Origin: Siphonodentalium dalli
Taxonomy: Eukaryota > Mollusca > Scaphopoda > Gadilida > Siphonodentaliidae
DNA: 64,000 nt
Reading direction: 5' to 3'
Assembly: GCA_032622095.1 (NCBI GenBank)
Contig: CP136067.1
Location: 48,773,899 to 48,837,898 of the forward strand
The translations under genes were made by a program, and so were the position numbers. Within the stretch, counting starts at the first letter, position 1. The number at the start of each line of letters is the position of its first letter. Positions 36,001-46,900 of this stretch are shown here, piece after piece. Under the pieces are notes generated by a model that worked only from the letters and a program-made list of their open reading frames with translations, was not told the origin of the DNA and did not search any database.

Positions 36001-38786
36001 CGGGGGTGGCTAACTCTGAGCTATTTAAGTAAAACATTATATTGTACCTTCTTGCGCAGATTATTCCGACCGATATACAACTAAGTCCCTTAGCGATTTG
36101 AAGCTTTCAGGAGCCCATGCCAAACAAGCATCGTGGTCGAACATATTCTATATGAAGCCTGTATATGCCAGACGTGTCGCTTCTGGTGTTCGTGCATTAA
36201 TAAAATGTCACACAGAGTTGACTAATTTCCGCATCCGTAAGAGAAGACGTCTTTTGGACTGGCCTTAAATGTCCTGATAGCAGACAGTTTGACTTCGCTT
36301 ATCACTACTCACTTGTCTGGCATGTTAACAATGAACGCTCGCAGATATTTAATGTTGTCAATTATTGGTGTGGCCATGTAAAATACATGTATTTTACACA
36401 CAGAAATTACATGCATACTGTGTGTATCCACCCTTAGGCTGCTGAAATGCTTTCCTAAATTGCTGGATAAACTGTATTCGTGTATAGGTTTCTTGGTGTT
36501 AATTGTCCGGCCATAATTTTAGCCGGTCCTATATGGTTTTTGTCAAATCTTATTAACCTATTAATGTGGCGTTCATTGTTTTCTTAATTTTAGAAATAAT
36601 AATATAACGTACCTCAGACTTAGTAGGTGTTTCTGATGGGAGAAAAGAACTGAAGCTACCCTCATGTTCGCTGATGTGTGCAGGATCTGGTGTCTGGAAA
36701 ACAAATTATATTCATTAATGTGGATATAATTAGACATATCAATTAAAATTTATGTCAAGGAACTCAATTACTATTTCCTGTGTGGAACATTCTGTGCCTC
36801 TTATATTATACATTATAGCATAGACTATTGAAAGAAAATAATCGAAAATATGCGAATAAAATACATAACATAATGTGAGCATGTAGGTGTCATACTACAT
36901 ACGTTCGTGTTCATTACTGTGGTTGCGTTCGAATCTTCGCATAAAACGAACTGACGAACTAACTAGTGATCTATTACTTAATACTGTTCTTAAATAAGCA
37001 CAATGTTTAAACTGAAATTGTTTCTTTAAATTACGGATAATAGGTCCTTATAAATCACGTTTGTACGAGTTGGCAATTTCTCCTGCTCTAATCCTGCTTA
37101 CCTCTACGTCTATACCGCTATCTCTGGACGACTCGTCGACGTGAAGCTTGAAGTCACAAGGGCTCAACAGCTGGATGATATCCATGGTATCGTCTATGTC
37201 GAAAGTGATGTTAGGAATCTGAAAGAAAAATGGTTTCAATTAATTAATATGGCAAAAGAGGACGTATTGACGTCAACTCGGATATCAACCTACAATCAAC
37301 TACACTCTCGATAAATATAGGCCATATATTAATAATATAATAAATTTATACTGTGGGAATTTGATCTATTCTGGTAATATTCTCCGATACGTTCATTTAT
37401 TTGAAATATTTAATAACACGCGGAAATATTCAGGCAACTAAAAATATATTGGGCAATAAATTGTTGCCGCTAAATTCCACCACCTCGCTAAAGAATGTCA
37501 GACAATGAGCACATGCTACATGCCACTGATAAGATATATTTGATCCAGTTTACGCGGTGGCGATGTGAATGATAAATATAAGGGAATACATTATAACTTA
37601 AAATATGTGTATCGACATAGAGGTGTATTCCAGTTCGAAATTTTAAATAATAGCATTAGGGCTCTACAAGTACCAGTTTTGAAACATTTGAAATGGATTG
37701 AGGTACACGGTAAAACTAATAACCACGCGATGACGACGATACTCACAACGGCTTCAATGCGAGAAGAGCGAATGAATAAAAAGTTCAAACTTTACTGCTT
37801 ATAAAGTAAGGGACATAATGTTGTTTATTTTGAAAATACGTGAGAAACGATTCGCGATGTTGTATGATAACAAATTGTAACACATCGGGATCGCGTGGCA
37901 GAATGTTGCTCATGAATACGGTTGCCTATCACAACTCGGGGCGTTAAAATTACACAGATAGTGGGAAGAGCAGCGTCGATGCGCATGACAACGTGTTAGA
38001 TTTCTTGTTCAGAAGTGTTTAGTCGCATGTTTGGAAGTGAGATAACAGTTTGTGAGTGAAATTCAGCCCAGGAACTGTCAACTATATTGTTTACAACTTA
38101 TCAACTATGTTAGCAATTTGGTCAGTCGGTGATTTGCTGAAGATGAATAACGATCAATGTGGGGGTCACGAACCTCACGAAGGCCCACAAAATATACTAA
38201 CAGTGACACTGCGCTTTTTTTTGTTATCTGCTGAATAACATCGGGACCTAACTTTTCTAAATTCTATGAAATGAACAAATCTGTATCGGGCACAATTAGT
38301 CCGGACAATGCATGCACCAATGTTACCACCAATGTGATGAGAATTAAACAATTTTATGCGACCTACTAGCTTCAATATAATACTCTTTATTCCGGCCTCC
38401 ACGTATTCCGGCTTCCACGATGAAGAGCAGTGAGGTTATTGAATTGTATGTTTTTCTATTCACAAATTCGTGGAGAGTGTATATAAACAACAAACAAACA
38501 ATTGTAAAAGACAAATCCAAATGTAAAAGTCAGTTAGCACATATCAGCGCGGAACGGGTGTTGTAAGTTTAAAAAAAATAGGTACACATTATTAAGAGAT
38601 CCGGTTTTGTGTATATGTAAACATAATTTTAAACATACCATATTGTAGATAGTTGAAAGTATTGAGTGTTTATATATGATTATGCGTTTTCTACTGCAAC
38701 AAAATGAACTGACAAGTTAAGACGGGACACCATTTTATTAACTACGCGCACATATCACGTGACTTCAGTTGAGCTTGGCTTACCAT
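33094..38786 (-). CDS. cdc25: CDC25-like dual-specificity phosphatase, copy III (intact, variant active-site loop)
   Basis: Exons: start ATG 38784-38786 (end of E2), E3 37102-37218, E4 36613-36693, E5 35255-35530, E6 34603-34701, E7 33978-34099, E8 33469-33586, E9 33094-33219 (TAG). All lengths and phases sum to 942 nt, 313 aa. CDC25 removes inhibitory phosphates from CDK1/CDK2 to trigger mitosis or meiosis. The N-terminal ~130 residues carry [10 protein letters not shown] (near 31-40); LIGD is near 132, DLKYISP near 151, [11 protein letters not shown] at 180-190, catalytic Cys 223 and Arg 229, YPEIYIL near 254, GGYKEFF near 262. The loop reads HCEYSSER here, while other copies have HCEFSSER. 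E4 also differs (TPDPAH), and SKTW replaces SKSW near the C-terminus. It is the most divergent intact copy. Confidence 0.93.
35669..36433. mobile_element. TIR element in intron 4 of copy III
   Basis: Same ends and TTA flanks (35666-35668, 36434-36436) as in the other copies. The internal 36,100-36,370 region has lost a base relative to copy I, further disrupting the short frames. Orthologous insertion, not a new one. Confidence 0.75.
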
Positions 38787-38874
38787 ATGCCGCAAGTGAT
38801 TGAATTTCAACCGACAAAGAGTCACTTCGTACTATGTCCCTAGCCCATAAGCGCGACTGGCGGCGTTTTCTCGC
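38784..38874 (-). other. Exon 2 of CDC25 copy III (5' UTR ending in ATG)
   Basis: A 91-nt exon predicted from acceptor CTATGAG|GCGAG and donor ATATG|GTAAGC. Its last three bases are ATG, in frame with E3; the reading frame above that ATG meets a TAG 16 codons upstream, so no earlier ATG is available. A two-codon upstream ORF (ATG-GGC-TAG) lies at 38848-38840. The acceptor is the least certain part: copy III has TGAG where copies IV and V have TCAG. Confidence 0.55.
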
Positions 38875-38949
38875 CTCATAGTGTGAAAGTCTGACCCCTT
38901 TATTAATCACCGGAACCAACTTATATGTTTCGTCGTTAACATTATCACT

Positions 38950-40607
38950 CCATGAGGAGCTTATCACTCCGAGGGGAGCTTTGCGAATATGACAAGATAG
39001 AAGAATTCGTTTCGTTTTTTTTTCAACTCAGGTTTTGCCCCCAAATTATCCTTAGTAATGCTCACTTCCATAACATTCCAGTGATGTTCGGAAGATCAAT
39101 ATACACGTATGTCGATAAATGCAACAATGCGGACTTCATATGCCAACGGATGACGTATACAGGCCCTACGTAAGTCACTGAGTTCTATAAATATATATAG
39201 GGACACCATTAAACAATAAAGAGCGTTCATTGACAGTATATTCATGACATGTTTCTAAAGAGCATATTTCTAACTCTTGTGTGGAAACAGTTTCTAATGC
39301 TCATGTGAATTTATTTTTGGAGATATATTTATGCAGTCTGTATGACGACATTTCATCTGATTATATTGATCATACATATATACTACCACATTGCGTAACT
39401 ATGTATAGGCGTAACCATATAAAGAGCGTTTTAGGTTCAATGTTTAACTGAGTTCAACCCTCCGCAAAGCAGTGAGGCAAACTCGCTATATTTTCACCAC
39501 ACCGGGAACATAACTCTTGTGAATTTATTTTTGGAGATATATTTATGCAGTCTGTATGACGACATTTCATCTGAATATATTGATCATACATATATAATAC
39601 CACATTGCGTAACTATGTATAGGCGTAACCATATAAAGAGCGTTTTAGGTTCAATGTTTAACTGAGTTCAACCCTCCGCACAGTAGTGAGGCAAACGCGC
39701 TATATTTTTACCACACAGGGAACATACATAACTGAACGCTCTTTATAGTGTTACATACAGCCGACTAAGAGTATGTTCCAAGAGCTGGAAAACTTCGCAA
39801 TTGGTCTTATATTTATGTGGCGCGCGTTGGAGCTTATCACTCCAAGAGGAACTTTGCGAATATGACAAGTTTGAAGAATTCGTTTTGTTTTTCAATTCAG
39901 GTTTTGCCCCCGAATTATCCTTATTAATGGTAACTTCTATAACATTCCAGTGATGTTCGGAAGATCAATATACACGTAGGTCGATAAATACACAATCCGG
40001 ACGACGTAGGCCTTATGCCAAGGAGTTCTATAAATATATATAGAGGCACCATGAAACAATAAAGAGCGTTCATTGACAGTATATTCATGACATGTTTCTA
40101 AAGAGCATATGTCTAACTCTTGTGTGGAAACAGTTTCTAATGCTCATGTGAATTTGTTTTTTGGAGATACATGTACACAGTCTGTATGACGACATTTCAT
40201 CTGATTATATGGTCCATATATATATACTACCACATTGCGTAACTATGTATAGGCGTAACAATATAAAGAGCGTTTTAGGTTCAATGTTTACCTGAGTTCA
40301 ACCCTCCGCACAGCAGTGAGGCAAACGCTCTATATTTTTACCACATCGGGAACATACATAACTGAACGCTCTTTATAGTGTTACATACAGCCGACTAAGG
40401 GTATGTTCTAAGAGCTGGAAAACTTCGCAATTGGTCTTATATTTATGTGGCGCGTGTTGGAAAGGGACGAAGCACTAGGAATTTAGTTTTTACACAAAAA
40501 GTACCTATATATTAGATTTATATATAGGTAAGTTACACATAAGTGAAGCAAACGCTCTTTATTTTTTTGCCGTATCATCAATAAACTGGCAAGCAATACA
40601 GCTCTTT
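38950..40607. repeat. Intron-1 repeat array, copy III, first part
   Basis: Units follow one another from the edge of exon 2; a truncated module at 39411-39507 breaks off at GGGAACATAACTCTTGTG and restarts a unit, then full modules at 39625-39754 and 40255-40384. The last 809 bp (39799-40607) are repeated at 41531-42339. Confidence 0.8.
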
Positions 40608-41530
40608 ATAAGGCAGTTATAAGATCCAGTCCACGTAAGCGTAACATGATATAAAACAAGTATGTTTTTGATTGTTTCACACAGAGACGCCCCCTCCCGG
40701 ACAGCCTGGCAGCAATATTGTGAAATGCACCGATTCGTGCCCTATGTAACATTATGTCACCCATTATCAAAAGTCATATCAAAATCCTGAGAGCAGTTCT
40801 GTTTTGGGCATCCTCGGTGCAAAGTAACAAACATATTAATAGAGCATACTCTGGTAATACATGTAAATGTATACATATCAGTTGTGTGTTTTAAATTTGT
40901 TTTCAACCCAGTCTGTTTGCCAGGTAGGTGTGAGTAGGTAGGAGAAAGAGAACAGAGTAGAACAGAAGGGCAGTTGAGTATAGTGAATGAGAGTATGAGA
41001 TAGCAATAGTGAGTGGCAATATAATGTATACCAATCGTGGTTGTGCAGGCCGATGGGTTTTTTGAGTCGACCAAACAGGGGTTCATCTTAAGTTTGATAA
41101 TCTTAGGGTGTGTTTTGAGCTCGGAGCTCTTCATCACGAAAATGTATATGCAGCCGAAATGACTATAGGAGTTATGTTTCTAAAGTGAGGGATAGAGATA
41201 TTCATGTCGTGAACGGTTTTAAGGGGAACGTGGATCGACGAGGTAAGTCAGGAGTAGATGGGTGTGTGGAATTATGGAATGCAATAGGATTGCCTGCATA
41301 CTTGAGAGAGCGTATCATATACATATGCTACAAATTATTTACAAAACTCAGCAAGGGATACCATTATAAATATAAGCATAATAATAATATAATTATTATA
41401 TAATACATAATTAACTATTTTGAACTACGGTGCCTGGGCAGTTTGAATCATTCATGCTAGTGACCAGAGTCTTAGCGCTGCAATTATGTGGACACACAGT
41501 TAGATTTAAGTGCGATCGATTCATAAGACT
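40608..41530. other. 923-bp segment unique to copy III, between 809-bp direct repeats
   Basis: Found only here. It breaks in at GCTCTTT|ATAAGGC and returns to array sequence at AATTGGTCTT. It contains a minus frame of 126 codons (40757-41137) and a plus frame of 72 codons (41185-41403, with a stretch LWNAIGLPAYLRERIIYICY); neither matches a family I know. No terminal inverted repeats or poly(A) tail were seen. It could be captured genomic sequence or an old element fragment. Confidence 0.55.
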
Positions 41531-42339
41531 AATTGGTCTTATATTTATGTGGCGCGCGTTGGAGCTTATCACTCCAAGAGGAACTTTGCGAATATGACAA
41601 GTTTGAAGAATTCGTTTTGTTTTTCAATTCAGGTTTTGCCCCCGAATTATCCTTATTAATGGTAACTTCTATAACATTCCAGTGATGTTCGGAAGATCAA
41701 TATACACGTAGGTCGATAAATACAACAATCCGGACGACGTAGGCCTTATGCCAAGGAGTTCTATAAATATATATAGAGGCACCATGAAACAATAAAGAGC
41801 GTTCATTGACAGTATATTCATGACATGTTTCTAAAGAGCATATGTCTAACTCTTGTGTGGAAACAGTTTCTAATGCTCATGTGAATTTGTTTTTGGAGAT
41901 ACATGTACACAGTCTGTATGACGACATTTCATCTGATTATATGGTCCATATATATATACTACCACATTGCGTAACTATGTATAGGCGTAACAATATAAAG
42001 AGCGTTTTAGGTTCAATGTTTACCTGAGTTCAACCCTCCGCACAGCAGTGAGGCAAACGCTCTATATTTTTACCACATCGGGAACATACATAACTGAACG
42101 CTCTTTATAGTGTTACATACAGCCGACTAAGGGTATGTTCTAAGAGCTGGAAAACTTCGCAATTGGTCTTATATTTATGTGGCGCGTGTTGGAAAGGGAC
42201 GAAGCACTAGGAATTTAGTTTTTACACAAAAAGTACCTATATATTAGACTTATATATAGGTAAGTTACACATAAGTGAAGCAAACGCTCTTTATTTTTTT
42301 GCCGTATCATCAATAAACTGGCAAGCAATACAGCTCTTT
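41531..42339. repeat. 809-bp direct repeat, right copy, of the copy III array
   Basis: Aligns end to end with 39799-40607 at an offset of 1,732 with only a few single-base differences. It includes the module at 41987-42116 and the tail hairpin, then continues into the single-copy sequence leading to exon 1. Copies IV and V have one copy of this stretch. Confidence 0.85.
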
Positions 42340-42734
42340 GTCGACTTTTTTATTTTCGGAACTGGACAGGGGTGTGCGGAAAAGCGAGAACAATTCCACG
42401 GTGATTTAAGTGGCAACCCAAAATGAACAGTGACAGTTTACAATTTAATATGCATCCATTATAATTCAAACTATGGACAAACCCCCGTTTTATGAGCATA
42501 TATAAATACACGATTTGATATCCAATAGTACTTACTATATTGACTGTTCTGATTGCATATTTCTTGGAGTTTTACTATAAAAACAATCAAGTAGAGTGTC
42601 TAAAACGATTATCTCGATCCTGACCACGAAGCGAGGAAACCATACATGCATCAATTTAATGGATCTGGTTGAATTCTTCATATAGTTGACGTGAAGGCTA
42701 CATAAGAACATGAGAATGAGTAATCGTAACTTAC

Positions 42735-42820
42735 CTTGTGCGCCTGTGTATGAACCGGGAATATAGAACTCTAGGCTACCGAGTACCACTCGTATTAGCT
42801 TTCGTTTTGCTGTATATATA
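42735..42820 (-). promoter_or_regulatory. TATA promoter and exon 1 of CDC25 copy III
   Basis: TATATATA near 42820-42813 (minus) and donor CAAG|GTAAGT with the exon ending at 42735. The base after the box differs (CACTATATATA instead of CCCTATATATA). Same arrangement as the other copies. Confidence 0.55.
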
Positions 42821-43913
42821 GTGTTTCGATTCCTCATAAGGATTTCCCAAAATGAAGCCGCTTAATGAGATAATGTTGTTTCGGCAATAACAAGGTTTCC
42901 TATTTCTGGATCTTTAATAATCCTCTTATGGGAATTTAAATCGTCGGGTCCTTCGTCAACAGATACCACAAGCATCCCACTTTGACAGTTTGACCAAAAA
43001 AAATAATTAAGTATTGCTCACTCTTAATGAAAATTCAACACGAGACATAGTCTGTGGCTTGTACTGAAAACGGAACGAACAAGTACATATTATGTTATTA
43101 GATGCAAGTGGCAACAGGACTTCCGTCGTGGAGAAAATCACTCTGGGCTAGACGATGTCATGGGTTCGAACTTCGAACATATACTATTAAACTAAAATAA
43201 TTGTAATGTGGTTGTTACTTTGGAATTACACATTTTATTACAAAATTATAGCATACACATTTTGTATTACAAAATTAGTAAATTCCAAAGTAACACTCAC
43301 GTTACACTAATTTTTTTTATTATGGTACAAGTTGTTGCCTACGCTATTAAAATTTCGGAGTTCATAGTACTCGCCATCTTCTTCGCGGTTCAAATCACCA
43401 TGTTTGTAATTTTATAGTATTGGGCCCTGGGATGAGGGAAATCACAATGTGCCATTGTCTTCGATTGAGTAGTAACATAAGTTTGAGAACAATATTTATT
43501 CACAATGTAGCACGTTATGTGAAACAATATATATTAACAATAATTTAACCAGCTCTTTATATCATATACATTTTTATAAATAACAAAAACATTATCACAG
43601 CTAAGCTTGAAATCAAAACAAAAATCTCAGACACCAAGCAGTTCATATATTGCTATACCCAAATTACTTTGGGGGGGGGGGGGGGGGAAATGTATTAATA
43701 AATATTTAGTCAAGAAAGACGTGTGACTACCGTCAAGTGCGGCTGAACTACGCCACAACGCCGTTAAACATGGTTGAACCCCATTTGAACATCGAAAATG
43801 TGCGCTGATCAAGTTTTAATCACTTGGTGCACTGGTGTCTGAGAAATAACATAACAACAAATAACAAATAACAACAAACAACAGAGTAACAACAACTTGA
43901 TGACGACGAACAG
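42821..43913. other. Spacer between copies III and IV
   Basis: About 1.1 kb. Contains the 14-bp-arm hairpin (43214-43227 / 43281-43294), the ~150-bp block shared with copy I, the copy IV polyadenylation signal (minus AATAAA, 43500-43495) and a 17-base G run at 43671-43687. No gene was seen. Confidence 0.55.
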
Positions 43914-46900
43914 CTAGAATCTCAGCGATCTCTTTCTCTGACCGTTGGACCAGGACTTGGACTTGGCTCGGAAGTGACGTAGCTGAGATGAGTAATCCTG
44001 GTGCAGCATAGGTCGATATGACTGCGGGGTGCAGAGCGCCTGGAAAGAGTAATATATAGCAAATAAGTACAAAATAATACTTTCACAGTTTCACGAATTA
44101 TATGTAGAAAACGTACTTGTTGAGGTGCTGAAACACCGTTGCATCGACAGTGAACTACATTTGTTGCAATTACTCTACACATGTGTGTATCAAACGTGAG
44201 CTTATTGGCACAATGTCTTGTCACCATATTTTGAAACGAATTTCGAAAATGTAGTGAAACAAAACGCACCTGTTTGGATTCGAAGAATTCCTTATATCCG
44301 CCATGAAGTATATAGATTTCAGGGTAAAACAGGTTCGGGTAATTCTCTGCGTTCATCTCTCTGTCCTTCTGTCGCAGGTGCCTGAGCCTAGAAATGAATA
44401 CATTCAGATATAAACCTTCGCTCACGACATAATCATAGCAATCACATATACATGTAGTTAACTGTATTGCTACGTGTATGCTTACATCCGATTACAAAGA
44501 ACTTAATTAAATAATTAAATAATGCTACAATTTATCCTTTTCATTTTCATGTTAAACTCAAAGGGGTACTGTATACTAAATCCGGCCATATATGGGACCA
44601 TCTGCGTTTATACCGAATATCAGCATAACATTAATGAATTAGAGACATGGATTAGTGTAAAATACACGTGTACTCTATGCACGATGCAAACAACATGGTA
44701 ATTATAATGAAAATGAATTTAGTGTTTTAAGGTTTGTCAATTAGCCTATTCCATTCATATGTTAATACATTAATAAACTATGGTTGACATAGAATTGATA
44801 CTTACATTTTTGGACCGCGTTCAGATGAGAACTCGCAGTGAAAGATGACGATGGTCCTGTGTTTGAGGGGAGCGTCGCCCAAAAACCTCTTCTCGATCAT
44901 CGCCTGCGTGTGGAGATTCTCAGCATCCTGCAAATAAGAGGTGACTTAGATACAGATCCTTAGACAATACAAACACTACACAATTCAACCGCAAAATCGC
45001 CCGACAGGAAAACTGATCATTATTATAACAAAAATATAATTTTGTTCGGGTATTGACGATTGTTAACAATGGGTGGCTGCATTTAGATTCTTGACACACA
45101 CCACCATTAAGAGTGATACAATAAATCTGAATTGATATTCTGAGCGTGTTACCAATTTAATTATTGGACTCATTATCAACAAAAAAACAAAAGAAATAAA
45201 ACTATACGGATATACATGTAAAAATTTGTAATACATGTATATGTAATTTCAACATATATATTGATATTTGTTACGTAATAAAATAATGTTGTCAATCAAA
45301 ATAATGCCAATAAGATAATTTAACTTGACATGATCCTCATTATTTTACAAAAGAAATAAATCGATTGCTGTGTTATATTGGCAAATATTAGAGCAGAGGT
45401 CATGTCGGTGACGCACACGTACCTGGATATGTCCACCTTCGTACTCATATGGGTATCGACAGTCTACGACCACAAACTCGTCGATGCTGTTGCTGAATCG
45501 GCCTGACATCAAATCTTCCAACTGTAAACCAAAATTATCAATTTCACTATCTATATTTTAAAACACATCTTTCCTAACTACTTTATTATCTTATCCCTTC
45601 TATCACACCTCACTCTTACTCATCCCTGCACTCGCTTAACTATTCCAACATTTATGAGAGAATAGAGAACTATATTTGAATTTCCGCCTTTACATTGTAG
45701 CTACCTGTATTGAAACTTGAGGTAACATTTACATAGCAATTATTTTTATAAAAGCCATAGGCTTGTTATCCCGTCATAATTTGAACAGTTTACTTTTCTA
45801 TCAGTTTGAATTTCAGATATAGAAGGAAGTCCAGATAGTTGGGCACAAAAGCAACATGGAAACATTCATATTACACGTATACGACAATCAAATAAATGTA
45901 TGTCTCGATTATCGAATAGATACATTAATACGTTGAAATCACTCACTGTTTGTGGGGAGATGTACTTGAGGTCCTTGTGTCGACCTGAGATGACATGGAG
46001 AGTGTAGCTCGAGGTCCCGTCACCGATCAGATCAACGTTGGAGGTCATGGAGTTGAGAGCTTCTTTAATTCTCATGTCGTCTTTGTCTGATTTCTCTAAC
46101 AGTTGGCGTTTGGCTGGTGGTTCGATGACATCACATTTCTCGGTGATCTGGCGTTTCAGACAGTTGTCGGAGGATTTTGAACGTCCGAAAAGACATCGAA
46201 CTGGTCTACGACGGATGGACAACTGGAAGCGAAATATTTAGAACAGTGATACATGTATCAAAATATCATATAATTATTTGCTTAGCTGTTTGTATTTAAA
46301 TACTTAAATTATAAGCGTAAACTTAGATGCCACACATACACTATAGAAATATGGCTTCTTGTCTTAGGGTGGATACACACATGCATGCAACCTCTGTAAT
46401 TATCGTGTATTTGGCGTTTTACACGGATAATACAGACAATGTAACATGTGTCCACTGACAACCCAATCATTGCGGACGTGTTGACCGCACTGAGTTCTAG
46501 TTCCAATTAAGGAATGTAGAGAAGCCGCTATCTTGGACCGAGTCGCCAGGCCACTTAATATACTTGTTCGTGGGATAACCCAGATGGTGGACGTTCTATT
46601 TAAATAATTATTAGTCCTCTCTTGATATTTATAGAAGTGGTGGATCCGGATTTCCCCGACGCAGGGGCTATATATATATGATCCCGAAAGCTACCAGGCG
46701 GGGGTGGCTAACTCTGAGCTATTTAAGTAAAACATTATATTGTACCTTCTTGCGCAGATTATTCCGACCGATATACAACTAAGTTCCTTAGCGATTTGAA
46801 GCTTTCAGGACCCCATGCCAAACAAGCATCATGGTCGAACATATTCTATATGAAGCCTGTATATGCCAGACGTGTCGCTTCTGGTGTTCGTGCATTAATA

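Noticed and set aside
40757-41403. Genes on either strand within the 923-bp unique segment
   Set aside because: Frames of 126 and 72 codons show no recognised domain, splice pattern or comparison copy; kept as an undescribed segment only.
39799-42339. LTR retrotransposon with 809-bp LTRs
   Set aside because: The 809-bp repeat is ordinary array sequence present in every gene copy, has no TG...CA ends, and the 923-bp interior has no gag/pol, primer-binding site or polypurine tract.
42535-42837. Minus frame at exon 1 as a coding first exon
   Set aside because: Translation would have to cross the TATATATA box and the start is farther upstream than the likely transcription start; it also runs on through the donor. 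Treated as promoter plus untranslated exon.
43922-44425. Single 167-codon minus frame (also at 9004, 52879 and 62028) as one exon
   Set aside because: It reads through intron 8 and then enters E9 in the wrong frame. The GTGCGT donor and TTTCCAG acceptor separate E8 and E9, whose correct frame gives the conserved CDC25 tail.
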